Shown here: positions 8,077 through 15,553 of the stretch, piece after piece
Numbering within the stretch: the first letter of the stretch is position 1
Layout: each line of letters opens with the position of its first letter
Translations under genes and position numbers: made by a program
Assembly: GCA_035400705.1 (NCBI GenBank)
Contig: DAOMZV010000015.1
Location: forward strand, 1-22,464
Source of the DNA: GWC2-40-17 sp035400705
GTDB lineage: Bacteria; Patescibacteriota; Patescibacteriia; Magasanikbacterales; UBA10003
DNA: 22,464 nucleotides
Reading direction: 5' to 3'
Notes under the pieces: generated by a model
Database searches by the model: none
What the model was told of the DNA's origin: nothing
The model's input: the letters and a program-made list of their open reading frames with translations, nothing else

Positions 8077-8436
8077 ATGATTTATTTAATTTTTATTTTA
8101 GCTATTGTTTTGAATGCTGCAGCTAATATTTTAATTAAATTAGGAATGCGAGGTGGCGGAGTTGTTAATTTTAATCAGCTGGGAGCCACCTTTGTTAATT
8201 TAATAACTAATTTTTATTTTTTAGGTGGCTTGGTTAGTTTTGGTTTGGCTTTAGTTTTTTATAGTTTTGTGTTGCAGAAAATAAATTTGAGTGTGGCGTA
8301 TCCTATAATGACCAGTGTTGGTTTTGTCTTTGTTATGTTGGTTTCAATTTTGTTTTTGAAAGAGTCTTTGACGATTTGGCAAATGTTGGGGATTTTATTG
8401 ATCGCGGCCGGAGTCTGGTTGGTGGCCGCAAAATAA
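8077..8436 (+). CDS. SMR/ArnE-like four-helix membrane protein
   Basis: A 119-residue protein with four hydrophobic segments (about 2-20, 42-66, 73-92, 97-117), the size and shape of the small multidrug resistance family within the DMT superfamily. The second half (SVAYPIMTSVGFVF, LTIWQMLGILLIAAGVWL) is clearly of this type. The membrane-embedded Glu of drug/proton SMR pumps (E14 of EmrE) aligns with N13 here, which argues against proton-coupled drug efflux. ArnE/ArnF-like members instead are linked to flipping of undecaprenyl-phosphate-linked sugars. Given its place two bases after the polyprenyl-phosphate phosphoribosyltransferase, I infer flipping of that lipid-linked pentose. No second ArnE/F-type subunit is adjacent, so a homodimer would be needed. 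Confidence 0.72.
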   Translation: MIYLIFILAIVLNAAANILIKLGMRGGGVVNFNQLGATFVNLITNFYFLGGLVSFGLALVFYSFVLQKINLSVAYPIMTSVGFVFVMLVSILFLKESLTIWQMLGILLIAAGVWLVAAK

Positions 8437-8439
8437 ATT

Positions 8440-9534
8440 ATGGAAAAAAATAATTTTAAAAAAATGAAGATTTTAGTTGCGACAGGAATTTATCCTCCAG
8501 ATATTGGCGGTCCGGCAACTTACAGCAAACTTTTGAATGATGAATTACCTAAGCGCGGTTTCGAAGTTAAAATTTTAAGTTTTGGCGAGGTAAGAAACAA
8601 ACCTAAAATCATTAGGCATTTTTGTTATTTTTTAAAAATAATTAAAAGAGGGAGAGATGTTGATGTAATTTATGCTCAAGATCCAGTCAGTGTGGGGTTG
8701 CCGGTTTTAATTGCCACTTTCTTTTTAAGAAAAAAATTTTTAATTAGAGTGGCCGGTGATTATGCTTGGGAGCAGAGTGCCCAAAGGTTTGGGGTTAAAG
8801 ATGATATTGATTTGTTCCAAAATAAAAAATATAGCTTTTCAGTAGAATTATTAAGAAGTATTCAAAAATTAGTTGTTAATGGGGCTGATTTAGTAATCAC
8901 ACCTAGTGTTTATTTCAAAAATTTAGTTAGTTGTTGGTGCAATAATCCTCAAAAAGTAATAACTATTTATAATGGTATAAAATTAGTTAGTTTAGCTAAA
9001 GAAGACTCTAAGGAAAATTTAATTATAACAGCCGGTCGTTTGGTTCCGTGGAAGGGTTTTGATTTTTTAATTGATTTGATGGTAGATTTACCCAATTGGC
9101 AATTAATTATAGTTGGCGATGGTCCAGATTATGATAGGTTAAGCTTGTTGATTAAAGAAAAAAAATTATTAGACAGAGTTGTTCTAAAAGGTTCCTTACC
9201 TAGAGAACAATTATTAATTTTATTATCTAAGGCTAAACTGTTTATTTTAAATACCACCTTTGAAAGCTTTTCTTTTCAGGTTGTTGAAGCCATGTTTGCC
9301 GAAGTGCCAGTAATTACTACTAAAGTTGGCAACTTAGCTGAAATAGTTGAGCCCAATGAAGAGGGGATTTTAGTTGAACCTAATAATAAGAAGGAATTTT
9401 TACAAGCCATCAAGAAAATAACTGAGGACGAAAATTTTAGAATAAAAATTATTACTCAAGCAAAAAAGAAGGCAGAAAAATTTTCGATTGAAAATACGGT
9501 TAATAATTTAGTAGAAGTTTTGCAAAAATTATAG
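8440..9534 (+). CDS. GT4 family glycosyltransferase
   Basis: A 364-residue GT-B glycosyltransferase of family GT4. Seen: N-terminal KILVATGIYPPDIGGPATY (10-28) with the donor-site GGP, ITPSVYFKNL in the domain linker (153-162), AGRLVPWKGF (198-207), LIIVGDGPDYDRL (222-234) and the E-x7-E site ESFSFQVVEAM (E275, E283). It should add a sugar to a lipid-linked acceptor on the cytoplasmic face. ATG at 8440 is three bases after the upstream stop; an in-frame ATG at 8464 (residue 9) lies right before the first beta strand and is a credible alternative. The Lys-rich, AT-rich coding style that marks the central genes of the operon begins here. Confidence 0.85.
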   Translation: MEKNNFKKMKILVATGIYPPDIGGPATYSKLLNDELPKRGFEVKILSFGEVRNKPKIIRHFCYFLKIIKRGRDVDVIYAQDPVSVGLPVLIATFFLRKKFLIRVAGDYAWEQSAQRFGVKDDIDLFQNKKYSFSVELLRSIQKLVVNGADLVITPSVYFKNLVSCWCNNPQKVITIYNGIKLVSLAKEDSKENLIITAGRLVPWKGFDFLIDLMVDLPNWQLIIVGDGPDYDRLSLLIKEKKLLDRVVLKGSLPREQLLILLSKAKLFILNTTFESFSFQVVEAMFAEVPVITTKVGNLAEIVEPNEEGILVEPNNKKEFLQAIKKITEDENFRIKIITQAKKKAEKFSIENTVNNLVEVLQKL

Positions 9535-9537
9535 TTT

Positions 9538-10656
9538 ATGAAAGTTATTTTTATAGGTACAGATCGAAATATTTTTAAAAGTAGCTCCGCTGTTCAAAGG
9601 CGTTTTTTAGATTATGGAAAATTATTTGAAGAAGTTCATTTAATTGTATTATCTGCTAAAAAAGATGAAAATAAAGAATTTAATTTAGCTTCTAATATTT
9701 TTGTTTATCCCACTAATCATTTATTTAAAATTACCTATCTTTGGTCTATATATAAAATAACTAAAAGAATCATAAAAAAAATCGGTAGAGAGGCAATCGT
9801 TTCCAGTCAAGATCCTTTTGAAACAGGTTTGGCTGCCTGGTTGGTGAAAAAGATTTTTAAGTTATCTTTACAAATACAAATTCATACCGATATTTTGAGT
9901 CCTTATTTTATTAAAGAATTTTGGATAAATCATTTGAGAGTTTATTGGGCAAAATTTTTAATCTTTCAAGCTGATCGTGTCAGAGTCGTTTCTTTTAGGA
10001 TTTTAAAATCCCTATCGATTCCGTTCACTGCTATTTCTAAATTTATAGTTTTACCAATTTATGTCGAAAATAATTGTTTAAAAGAATCTACTCCCTCGGT
10101 TAATTTACATTATAAATATCCCCAATTTGATAAGATAATTTTAATGGCCTCACGTTTAACTAAGGAGAAAAATATTATTTTAGCTTTGGAAGCTTTTAAT
10201 GAATTAATTAAAAAGTATCCTAAATTAGGTTTGGTAGTAGTTGGTTCTGGACCGGAGGAAAATAAAATTAAAGAAAAAATTAAAAAAGATAAATTAGTTG
10301 ATTCGGTAATTGTAGAAAAATGGTCAGATAATCTAACCGACTATTATAAAACAGCGGATATATTTGTGTTAACCTCCAATTATGAAGGATATTGTCGAAC
10401 AGTTATAGAGGCCATGATTTGTGGGTTGCCAATTGTAATGACAGATGTTGGCTTGGCTAATGAAATTATAATTGATAATAAAAATGGTCTGATCGTGCCA
10501 GTGGGTGATTCCAAAACCTTAAGCAGCGCTATAAGCAGACTCTTATACGATACTTCATTAAGAGAATCATTTATTAAAAAATCAGAAGAAACCCTTAGAC
10601 AATTAATGACTAAAGAAAAATATTTAGAATTATTTAAACAATCTTTTATTATTTAA
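9538..10656 (+). CDS. GT4-like glycosyltransferase
   Basis: A 372-residue GT-B glycosyltransferase. The N-terminal half is divergent (KVIFIGTDRNIF, SSQDPFETGLAAW at 89-101, QIHTDILSPYF at 114-124), while the C-terminal nucleotide-sugar domain is clear: ASRLTKEKN (204-212), VVVGSGPEENK (233-243) and EGYCRTVIEAM (E283, E291 of the E-x7-E site). It probably acts on a lipid-linked oligosaccharide in the cytoplasm. The start ATG is three bases after the preceding stop, the same pattern as its neighbours. Strongly A/T-rich, with many AAA, AAT and ATA codons. Confidence 0.82.
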   Translation: MKVIFIGTDRNIFKSSSAVQRRFLDYGKLFEEVHLIVLSAKKDENKEFNLASNIFVYPTNHLFKITYLWSIYKITKRIIKKIGREAIVSSQDPFETGLAAWLVKKIFKLSLQIQIHTDILSPYFIKEFWINHLRVYWAKFLIFQADRVRVVSFRILKSLSIPFTAISKFIVLPIYVENNCLKESTPSVNLHYKYPQFDKIILMASRLTKEKNIILALEAFNELIKKYPKLGLVVVGSGPEENKIKEKIKKDKLVDSVIVEKWSDNLTDYYKTADIFVLTSNYEGYCRTVIEAMICGLPIVMTDVGLANEIIIDNKNGLIVPVGDSKTLSSAISRLLYDTSLRESFIKKSEETLRQLMTKEKYLELFKQSFII

Positions 10657-10659
10657 AAT

Positions 10660-11412
10660 ATGGATAAAAACACCGGTGATTTGAGTAATACATACGTTAA
10701 GGATTACTATAATAGCAGTATTAGTCAATTAGATGGGGGGTACTGTGAAGAGCGCTGGTTTAGCTCTGAGGCTGCTAAATTAGATTATAAACAGACCGAA
10801 TACGTTATACAGGATTATTTAAAAAAAAAACAATTTAATTCAGCGTTAGAAATTGGTCCTGGGGATGGAGTTTGGACAAGGTATTTTTTGTCCCACATTA
10901 AGACTCTGGACCTAGTGGAGCAGTCAGAAGAAATGCTTAAGAGAGCGCAAAAAAGAATAGGTGAGGCCAATAATATTAAGTTTAATAATACCGATTTTTT
11001 GGAGTATCAAAGCGCAAAAGAATATGATGTTTTGTTTGCTATTAGATGTTTTGAATATTTTAATGATAAAGATAAATTTTTAAAGAAAGTTTATTCTTTG
11101 CTAAAAAATAATGGCGAGGCTGCAATTGTTACTAAAAATTCTAAATACGTATCCTTACGTGGAAGAACTAAAAAATTATTGCACAGCGGGCAATTATCTA
11201 AACGAGAAATGGTTGATCTGATTAAAAAAAATAATTTCGAAGTATTAGCCGTTCATCCGGCAACATTTAGATGGTCGGCAAAAAATTCATTCTTTAGATT
11301 TTTTTTCTCGACACTCCATCGTTTGGTAGTATCTATTGAAAATAAATTTAAAATAAGTTTGCCAAATTCTTGGATGTCCGAGAGTTTTATTTATATTTTT
11401 AGAAAAAAATGA
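10660..11412 (+). CDS. Class I SAM-dependent methyltransferase
   Basis: A 250-residue protein with the Rossmann-type SAM fold: motif I ALEIGPGDG (62-70), an acidic residue after strand 2 in LVEQSEEML (E87), TDFLEYQ (111-117) before strand 4 YDVLFAIRCFEYF (122-134), and the LLKNNGEAAIV strand-5 entry (about 146-156). The family transfers a methyl group from SAM; within a glycan operon the likely target is a sugar hydroxyl or a lipid-linked intermediate, but the acceptor is not readable. The C-terminal part (about 175-250) is basic and aromatic and may dock to membrane or substrate. Its TGA stop overlaps the ATG of the kinase/GT4 gene by four bases (ATGA), so the two are probably coupled in translation. 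Confidence 0.82.
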   Translation: MDKNTGDLSNTYVKDYYNSSISQLDGGYCEERWFSSEAAKLDYKQTEYVIQDYLKKKQFNSALEIGPGDGVWTRYFLSHIKTLDLVEQSEEMLKRAQKRIGEANNIKFNNTDFLEYQSAKEYDVLFAIRCFEYFNDKDKFLKKVYSLLKNNGEAAIVTKNSKYVSLRGRTKKLLHSGQLSKREMVDLIKKNNFEVLAVHPATFRWSAKNSFFRFFFSTLHRLVVSIENKFKISLPNSWMSESFIYIFRKK

Positions 11413-13028
11413 AAATAGAATTGTTTGGTCTTCCTGGCTCAGGAAAATCAACTCTAGCCAAAAAACTTAAAGAACAAAATTATGTTTTTCCCAAACGTAG
11501 CTTATTTTATTTTATAATACGGCATTTTTGTGTTTGTTTTTTTTGGGTTAAAGAAGTTATAAAAGAAACTTTAAAAACCAAAACTTATTCTTTATGGAGA
11601 TTTAAACTAGCTATTGTTTTTGATACTTTTGCTAGAATTGGTTATGCAGAAATTAATAAAAGACAAAATATAATTATTGATGAAGGTTTATTCCAAAGAA
11701 TTTTCACTGTCTATGAACACAATTTAAATCCTAGTCAAATCAAGAAAATTTTTAATCATATTATTTGGCCAGAGAAAATAATAATCGTTGATTCAGCTCA
11801 GAATTTGTTTAAAAGATATTCTGATCAGGACAACCCTCGGGTTAAATTAGGGGAAAAATATTTACAAAATTGGTTTTTGGTTTTGCAGCACAATTATTCA
11901 GTTATTTTAGATGTTCTTAAGATGACTTCGGGAAATAAATTTTATTTTAAAGATGGAGGATTAGAAGATCTCCTGTATTTTTTACAAAAGAAAAATATTT
12001 TGATTATAACTCAGGCGGTAAATTTGACAAATCCCATTTTAGGATTTTTCCATGGTTGGATAAGACAAATTGTTAAATATTATAATCAGGTTACCGTAAT
12101 TTGTTTGGAAAAGGGAAAAAATACTTTACCAGAAGACGTTAAAATTTTATCCCTGGGTAAGGAATTAGGTTTTTCACGGTTTAAATATATCTTAAATTTT
12201 TATAAGTATATTTGGCAGGAACGCCGCCGTTATGATTTAGTTTTGGTTCACATGAATCAAGAATATATTATTTTAGGGGGTTTATTTTGGAAATGTTGGT
12301 CTAAAAAAGTTCTTTTGTGGCGAAATCATCCTAGGGGAAATTTATTAACAAAGTTAGCTATTCTTTTATCTCATAAAGTTTTTTGCACCTCTCCCTTTTC
12401 TTTTACAGCTAAGTTTATTAAGACTCAATTGATGCCAGTAGGCATCGACACTGATTTTTTTATAAAAAAGAACGAAGTCGAGAAAAAAAATAATTCCATT
12501 TTGTTTTTAAGCAGAATATCGCCTATTAAAAAACCAGAGTTACTTGTTGAATCCCTTTTTTTGCTTAAAAAGAAAGGATTATTTTTTTCTTCTTTATTTG
12601 TAGGCGACCCCGTGTCTAGCGACGAGGATTTTTATAACGATTTAAAAAATCAGGTCAAAAATTATAATTTAGATGATTTTGTTAAATTTATTGGTGGCGT
12701 AAAAAATAATGAAACGGTTGATTTGTATAATCAATTTCAAATTTTTGTTAACCTGACTCCCACCGGAAGCCTAGATAAAACTATTTTTGAAGCCATGTCC
12801 TGTCAGACTTTAATATTAACTTCTAATAAATCCCTTTTAGGGAAGATAGATAATCAGTTAATTTTTGAAGAAGGAAATGTTAATGATTTAGCAGCTAAAT
12901 TACAATTACTTTTAAATTTATCAGAACAAAGGAAAAAACAGTTAGGGGAGGAATTAAGAAATTATGTTATTAAAGAACATTCTTTAAATCTTTTAATAAA
13001 AAAGATTGCCCAAGTTAGTTATGAATAA
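11409..13028 (+). CDS. P-loop kinase / GT4 glycosyltransferase fusion protein
   Basis: A 539-residue two-domain protein. Residues 1 to about 190 form a P-loop NTPase of the small-molecule kinase type: Walker A GLPGSGKST (7-15), a DEG motif after a hydrophobic strand (IIIDEGLFQR, 88-97), and IIIVDSAQNLFKRY (124-137) leading to a charged lid-like stretch. Residues about 195-539 form a GT4 domain: KKNILIITQAVNLTNPI (194-210), MPVGIDTDFF (342-351), FLSRISPIKKPELL (366-379) and NLTPTGSLDKTIFEAM (448-463). In the last motif the first Glu of E-x7-E is Gly453, with Asp456-Lys457 in its place; E461 is kept. The frame is continuous, so this is a true fusion as read. Substrates are unknown; phosphorylation and glycosyl transfer on one pathway is an inference. 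It starts in an ATGA overlap with the methyltransferase and ends overlapping the deacetylase by 8 bases. Confidence 0.8.
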   Translation: MKIELFGLPGSGKSTLAKKLKEQNYVFPKRSLFYFIIRHFCVCFFWVKEVIKETLKTKTYSLWRFKLAIVFDTFARIGYAEINKRQNIIIDEGLFQRIFTVYEHNLNPSQIKKIFNHIIWPEKIIIVDSAQNLFKRYSDQDNPRVKLGEKYLQNWFLVLQHNYSVILDVLKMTSGNKFYFKDGGLEDLLYFLQKKNILIITQAVNLTNPILGFFHGWIRQIVKYYNQVTVICLEKGKNTLPEDVKILSLGKELGFSRFKYILNFYKYIWQERRRYDLVLVHMNQEYIILGGLFWKCWSKKVLLWRNHPRGNLLTKLAILLSHKVFCTSPFSFTAKFIKTQLMPVGIDTDFFIKKNEVEKKNNSILFLSRISPIKKPELLVESLFLLKKKGLFFSSLFVGDPVSSDEDFYNDLKNQVKNYNLDDFVKFIGGVKNNETVDLYNQFQIFVNLTPTGSLDKTIFEAMSCQTLILTSNKSLLGKIDNQLIFEEGNVNDLAAKLQLLLNLSEQRKKQLGEELRNYVIKEHSLNLLIKKIAQVSYE

Positions 13029-13809
13029 ATTTTTTAAGAAAATATTTTTTTTCATTTTAGGTGTTGGCAAAATCAAATTAACCAAGGGGGCTAGTATTTT
13101 AATGTATCACTCCGTGGGTGAAAATCAAGCCTTTTTTACTGTTAGTGTCAAAAATTTTTCCAAACAGATGGCTTATCTTAAATCCAGTAAACGAATAGTT
13201 GTTAAATTAACTGATTTAGTAGAAAAGATTATCAAAAAAGAAAATATTAGTGGTTATGTTTGTTTAACTTTTGATGACGGTTATCTGGATAACTTGACCC
13301 ATGCCCTGCCTATTTTAAAAAAATATAATTTCCCCGCCACTATTTTTGTTGCTACTAATTTTATAGGCGGTCAGATGTGTAATTCGGAAAATAGATCTCT
13401 TCCTATTATCTCTAGTGAAGAAATTAAAATTAATGTTTCTTCTCAGTTAGAATTTCTTCCACACACTAGTAATCATAAATTATTAAATTTATTAAAATCA
13501 GAAGACTATAATGATGAATTATTATCTTCTAGATTAAAAATTGAAGAATTAACTGGTCAAAAAGGTGAAATCTTGGCTTATCCTAAGGGGTTGTATTCTA
13601 AATCAATTATTGAGTATTTAAAATCAAACCAGTGGCGTGGTGCTGTTACTGTTCAACCGGGTTTAGTTGAATTGAAAGATAATTTATTTGAACTAAAAAG
13701 AAATGCCGTTGTTTCTAGCACCTCTTTAAGCGAGTTTAAAATAAAAGTTTCCGATAGATTAAAATTTTATTTAAAATTTAAAACATGTCTAAAGTATTTT
13801 TTTTCTTAA
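13021..13809 (+). CDS. NodB-type polysaccharide deacetylase (CE4)
   Basis: A 262-residue carbohydrate esterase family 4 protein that should remove acetyl groups from N-acetylated (or O-acetylated) sugars. Seen: a hydrophobic N-terminus (about 4-16), the YHSVG segment (29-33), motif 1 TFDDGY (83-88) with the catalytic and metal-binding Asp pair, motif 2 HTSNH (148-152, H-x3-H metal site) and motif 3 AYPKG (186-190). All three metal ligands are present, so activity is plausible. The N-terminal helix may be a membrane anchor or uncleaved signal, which leaves the side of the membrane uncertain. The frame extends to a TTG at 13006, but the ATG at 13021 overlaps the upstream stop by 8 bases and is preferred. 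The 3' end overlaps the next gene by 25 bases. Confidence 0.85.
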   Translation: MNKFFKKIFFFILGVGKIKLTKGASILMYHSVGENQAFFTVSVKNFSKQMAYLKSSKRIVVKLTDLVEKIIKKENISGYVCLTFDDGYLDNLTHALPILKKYNFPATIFVATNFIGGQMCNSENRSLPIISSEEIKINVSSQLEFLPHTSNHKLLNLLKSEDYNDELLSSRLKIEELTGQKGEILAYPKGLYSKSIIEYLKSNQWRGAVTVQPGLVELKDNLFELKRNAVVSSTSLSEFKIKVSDRLKFYLKFKTCLKYFFS

Positions 13810-14438
13810 AACAAATTTTAGAAAACAAGACCATTTATAGAATTTTTTTAAATTGGAATATTTTTTGTGATTGTGCTTGTTTGAGCGGGGAAGTTGTTGA
13901 TTTAGCTGGTGGTGGAGAGGCCAGTTATTATAAATTTTTAAATAAAAATATAAAAATAACTAAAACAAATTATTTTCTTGGCAAAAATATTGATCAGGTT
14001 ATAAATTTAAATCAGAAGTTTATTTTTGCTGATAATTCCAAAAGTAATGTTATTTTTTTTAACGCGATTTATATTTTAGAAGATGTTGAATTTACTCTAA
14101 GAGAAATATATAGAATTTTAAAACCTGGCGGCTTGTTTTTTATTTCCTCGCCTTTTATTGCCAATGAAATGCCCGAGCCTCATGATTTTTGTCGATTAAG
14201 TTATGAGGGCTTAGAAAAACAGCTTAAAAAAGTTGGTTTTTCAGATATAAAAATTAAAAGATTGGGGGAAAGATTCACCTCGGCTGTCTATTTATTAGAA
14301 CCATTTCTAAGATTAAGATTTGTTAAGTTAATAATTTATCCTTTGGCTATGTTATGTGATAGATTGATTCCTAAAAAAATTATTAATAAATTACCCTGCA
14401 CCCTTAGGATATTTTTGTATTATAAAAAAATAATATGA
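13785..14438 (+). CDS. Class I SAM-dependent methyltransferase (Methyltransf_11 type)
   Basis: A 217-residue protein with a compact SAM fold: motif I VVDLAGGGEASYY (37-49), IFADNSKSNVIFFNAIYILED (80-100) covering the strand-4 region, and RILKPGGLFFISSPF (110-124) at strand 5. The later HDFCRLSYEGLEKQL stretch is typical of methyltransferases in surface-glycan clusters. The strand between motifs I and II is short, with ITKTNYFLGKN where an acidic SAM-ribose ligand usually sits; no clear Asp or Glu is visible there. It likely methylates a sugar or lipid-linked sugar, acceptor unknown. The ATG lies 25 bases inside the deacetylase gene, and its TGA overlaps the next ATG (ATGA). Confidence 0.75.
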   Translation: MSKVFFFLKQILENKTIYRIFLNWNIFCDCACLSGEVVDLAGGGEASYYKFLNKNIKITKTNYFLGKNIDQVINLNQKFIFADNSKSNVIFFNAIYILEDVEFTLREIYRILKPGGLFFISSPFIANEMPEPHDFCRLSYEGLEKQLKKVGFSDIKIKRLGERFTSAVYLLEPFLRLRFVKLIIYPLAMLCDRLIPKKIINKLPCTLRIFLYYKKII

Positions 14439-15553
14439 ATAATAAAAAGAAAATTTTATTTCTAATTTTAGGTTTGCCTAGGGGTGGAGCAGAACGAGTA
14501 GTAGTTGACCAGATAAATTTATTAGACAGGAATCTTTTTGTCCCTTATTTGTGTTTGTTAAATAATAATTTAAAGAATGATTTTTTATCGGAAGTCGCTT
14601 TGGGAGATGAATATAAAAAAATACTGCCGTTTAGGAATCTTTTTGATTGGCAAGCCTGGAAAAGAATAATTACTTGGATCAAACAAGAAAATTTCGATGT
14701 CATTTATACGCATTTATTCTTTGCTAATTTAGTGGGACGTTTAGCGGGAAAAATTGTTGGAATAAAAAAAATTATTGTCGTTGAACATAATGTTTACCTT
14801 AAACGGAATTTTATAGAAAGATTGACTAACAAATTTTTATCTTTGGCGACCAATAAAATTATTGCCGTTTCTAGTTCAGTCAAAGATTATTTAGTTGGAG
14901 TAGAAAAATTAAATTCCCAAAAAATTGAAGTTATTTATAATGGAATAGATTTGGATAAATATGTTTTTGATAAAGAAAAGAGAGAAAAACTGAGAACCTT
15001 TTTTGGATTATCAGAAACAGATTTTGTGGTTTTAAGCGTCGGTAGAATTAGCAAACAAAAAAATTATTCTCTCTTATTGAATATTGCTGATGAGCTAAAT
15101 AATTGTAACCATGAATCAGTTTATTTTTTTATAGCGGGGGATAATTCCAATTTTTTAGGTAAACAGCTGTCAGACAATGTTAGGACAATGAATTTACTAA
15201 ATCACGTTTTTTTCTTGGGTCCGCGAGATGATATTGCCGATTTATTAAGTTTTGCAGATGTTTTTTTAATGACTTCTGATTGGGAAGGTTTAAGTATTGC
15301 TTTAATTGAGGCGATGGCTACAGGTTTGCCAGTGGTAGTAAAAAATATTCCTTCATTAGAAGAAATGACCGGTTTAAATAATCAATTTGGGTTAATTGCC
15401 GAGAATAAAAAAGATTTTGTTGAAAAAATAATAAAGCTAAAAAAAGATGTAGATTCTTTTGAATATTATAAACAAAAATCTTTAGACAGGTCTAAAGATT
15501 TTTCTATTGAAAATAATGTTAAAAAAATAGAGAACCTTTTTCTAGATATTTAA
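14435..15553 (+). CDS. GT4 family glycosyltransferase
   Basis: A 372-residue GT4 enzyme and the last gene of the plus-strand operon. Seen: LFLILGLPRGGAERVV (8-23) with the donor-site GG, VEHNVYLKRN (116-125), AVSSSVKDYL (144-153), VIYNGIDLDKY (167-177), SVGRISKQKNYSLL (201-214), IAGDNSN (233-239) and EGLSIALIEAM (E284, E292). Expected role: transfer of a sugar from a nucleotide donor to a lipid-linked acceptor at the cytoplasmic face. It starts in an ATGA overlap with the methyltransferase. Its TAA at 15551-15553 overlaps the TAA of the facing minus-strand gene within TTAA at 15550-15553, and I see no stem-loop terminator near the junction. Confidence 0.86.
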   Translation: MNNKKKILFLILGLPRGGAERVVVDQINLLDRNLFVPYLCLLNNNLKNDFLSEVALGDEYKKILPFRNLFDWQAWKRIITWIKQENFDVIYTHLFFANLVGRLAGKIVGIKKIIVVEHNVYLKRNFIERLTNKFLSLATNKIIAVSSSVKDYLVGVEKLNSQKIEVIYNGIDLDKYVFDKEKREKLRTFFGLSETDFVVLSVGRISKQKNYSLLLNIADELNNCNHESVYFFIAGDNSNFLGKQLSDNVRTMNLLNHVFFLGPRDDIADLLSFADVFLMTSDWEGLSIALIEAMATGLPVVVKNIPSLEEMTGLNNQFGLIAENKKDFVEKIIKLKKDVDSFEYYKQKSLDRSKDFSIENNVKKIENLFLDI

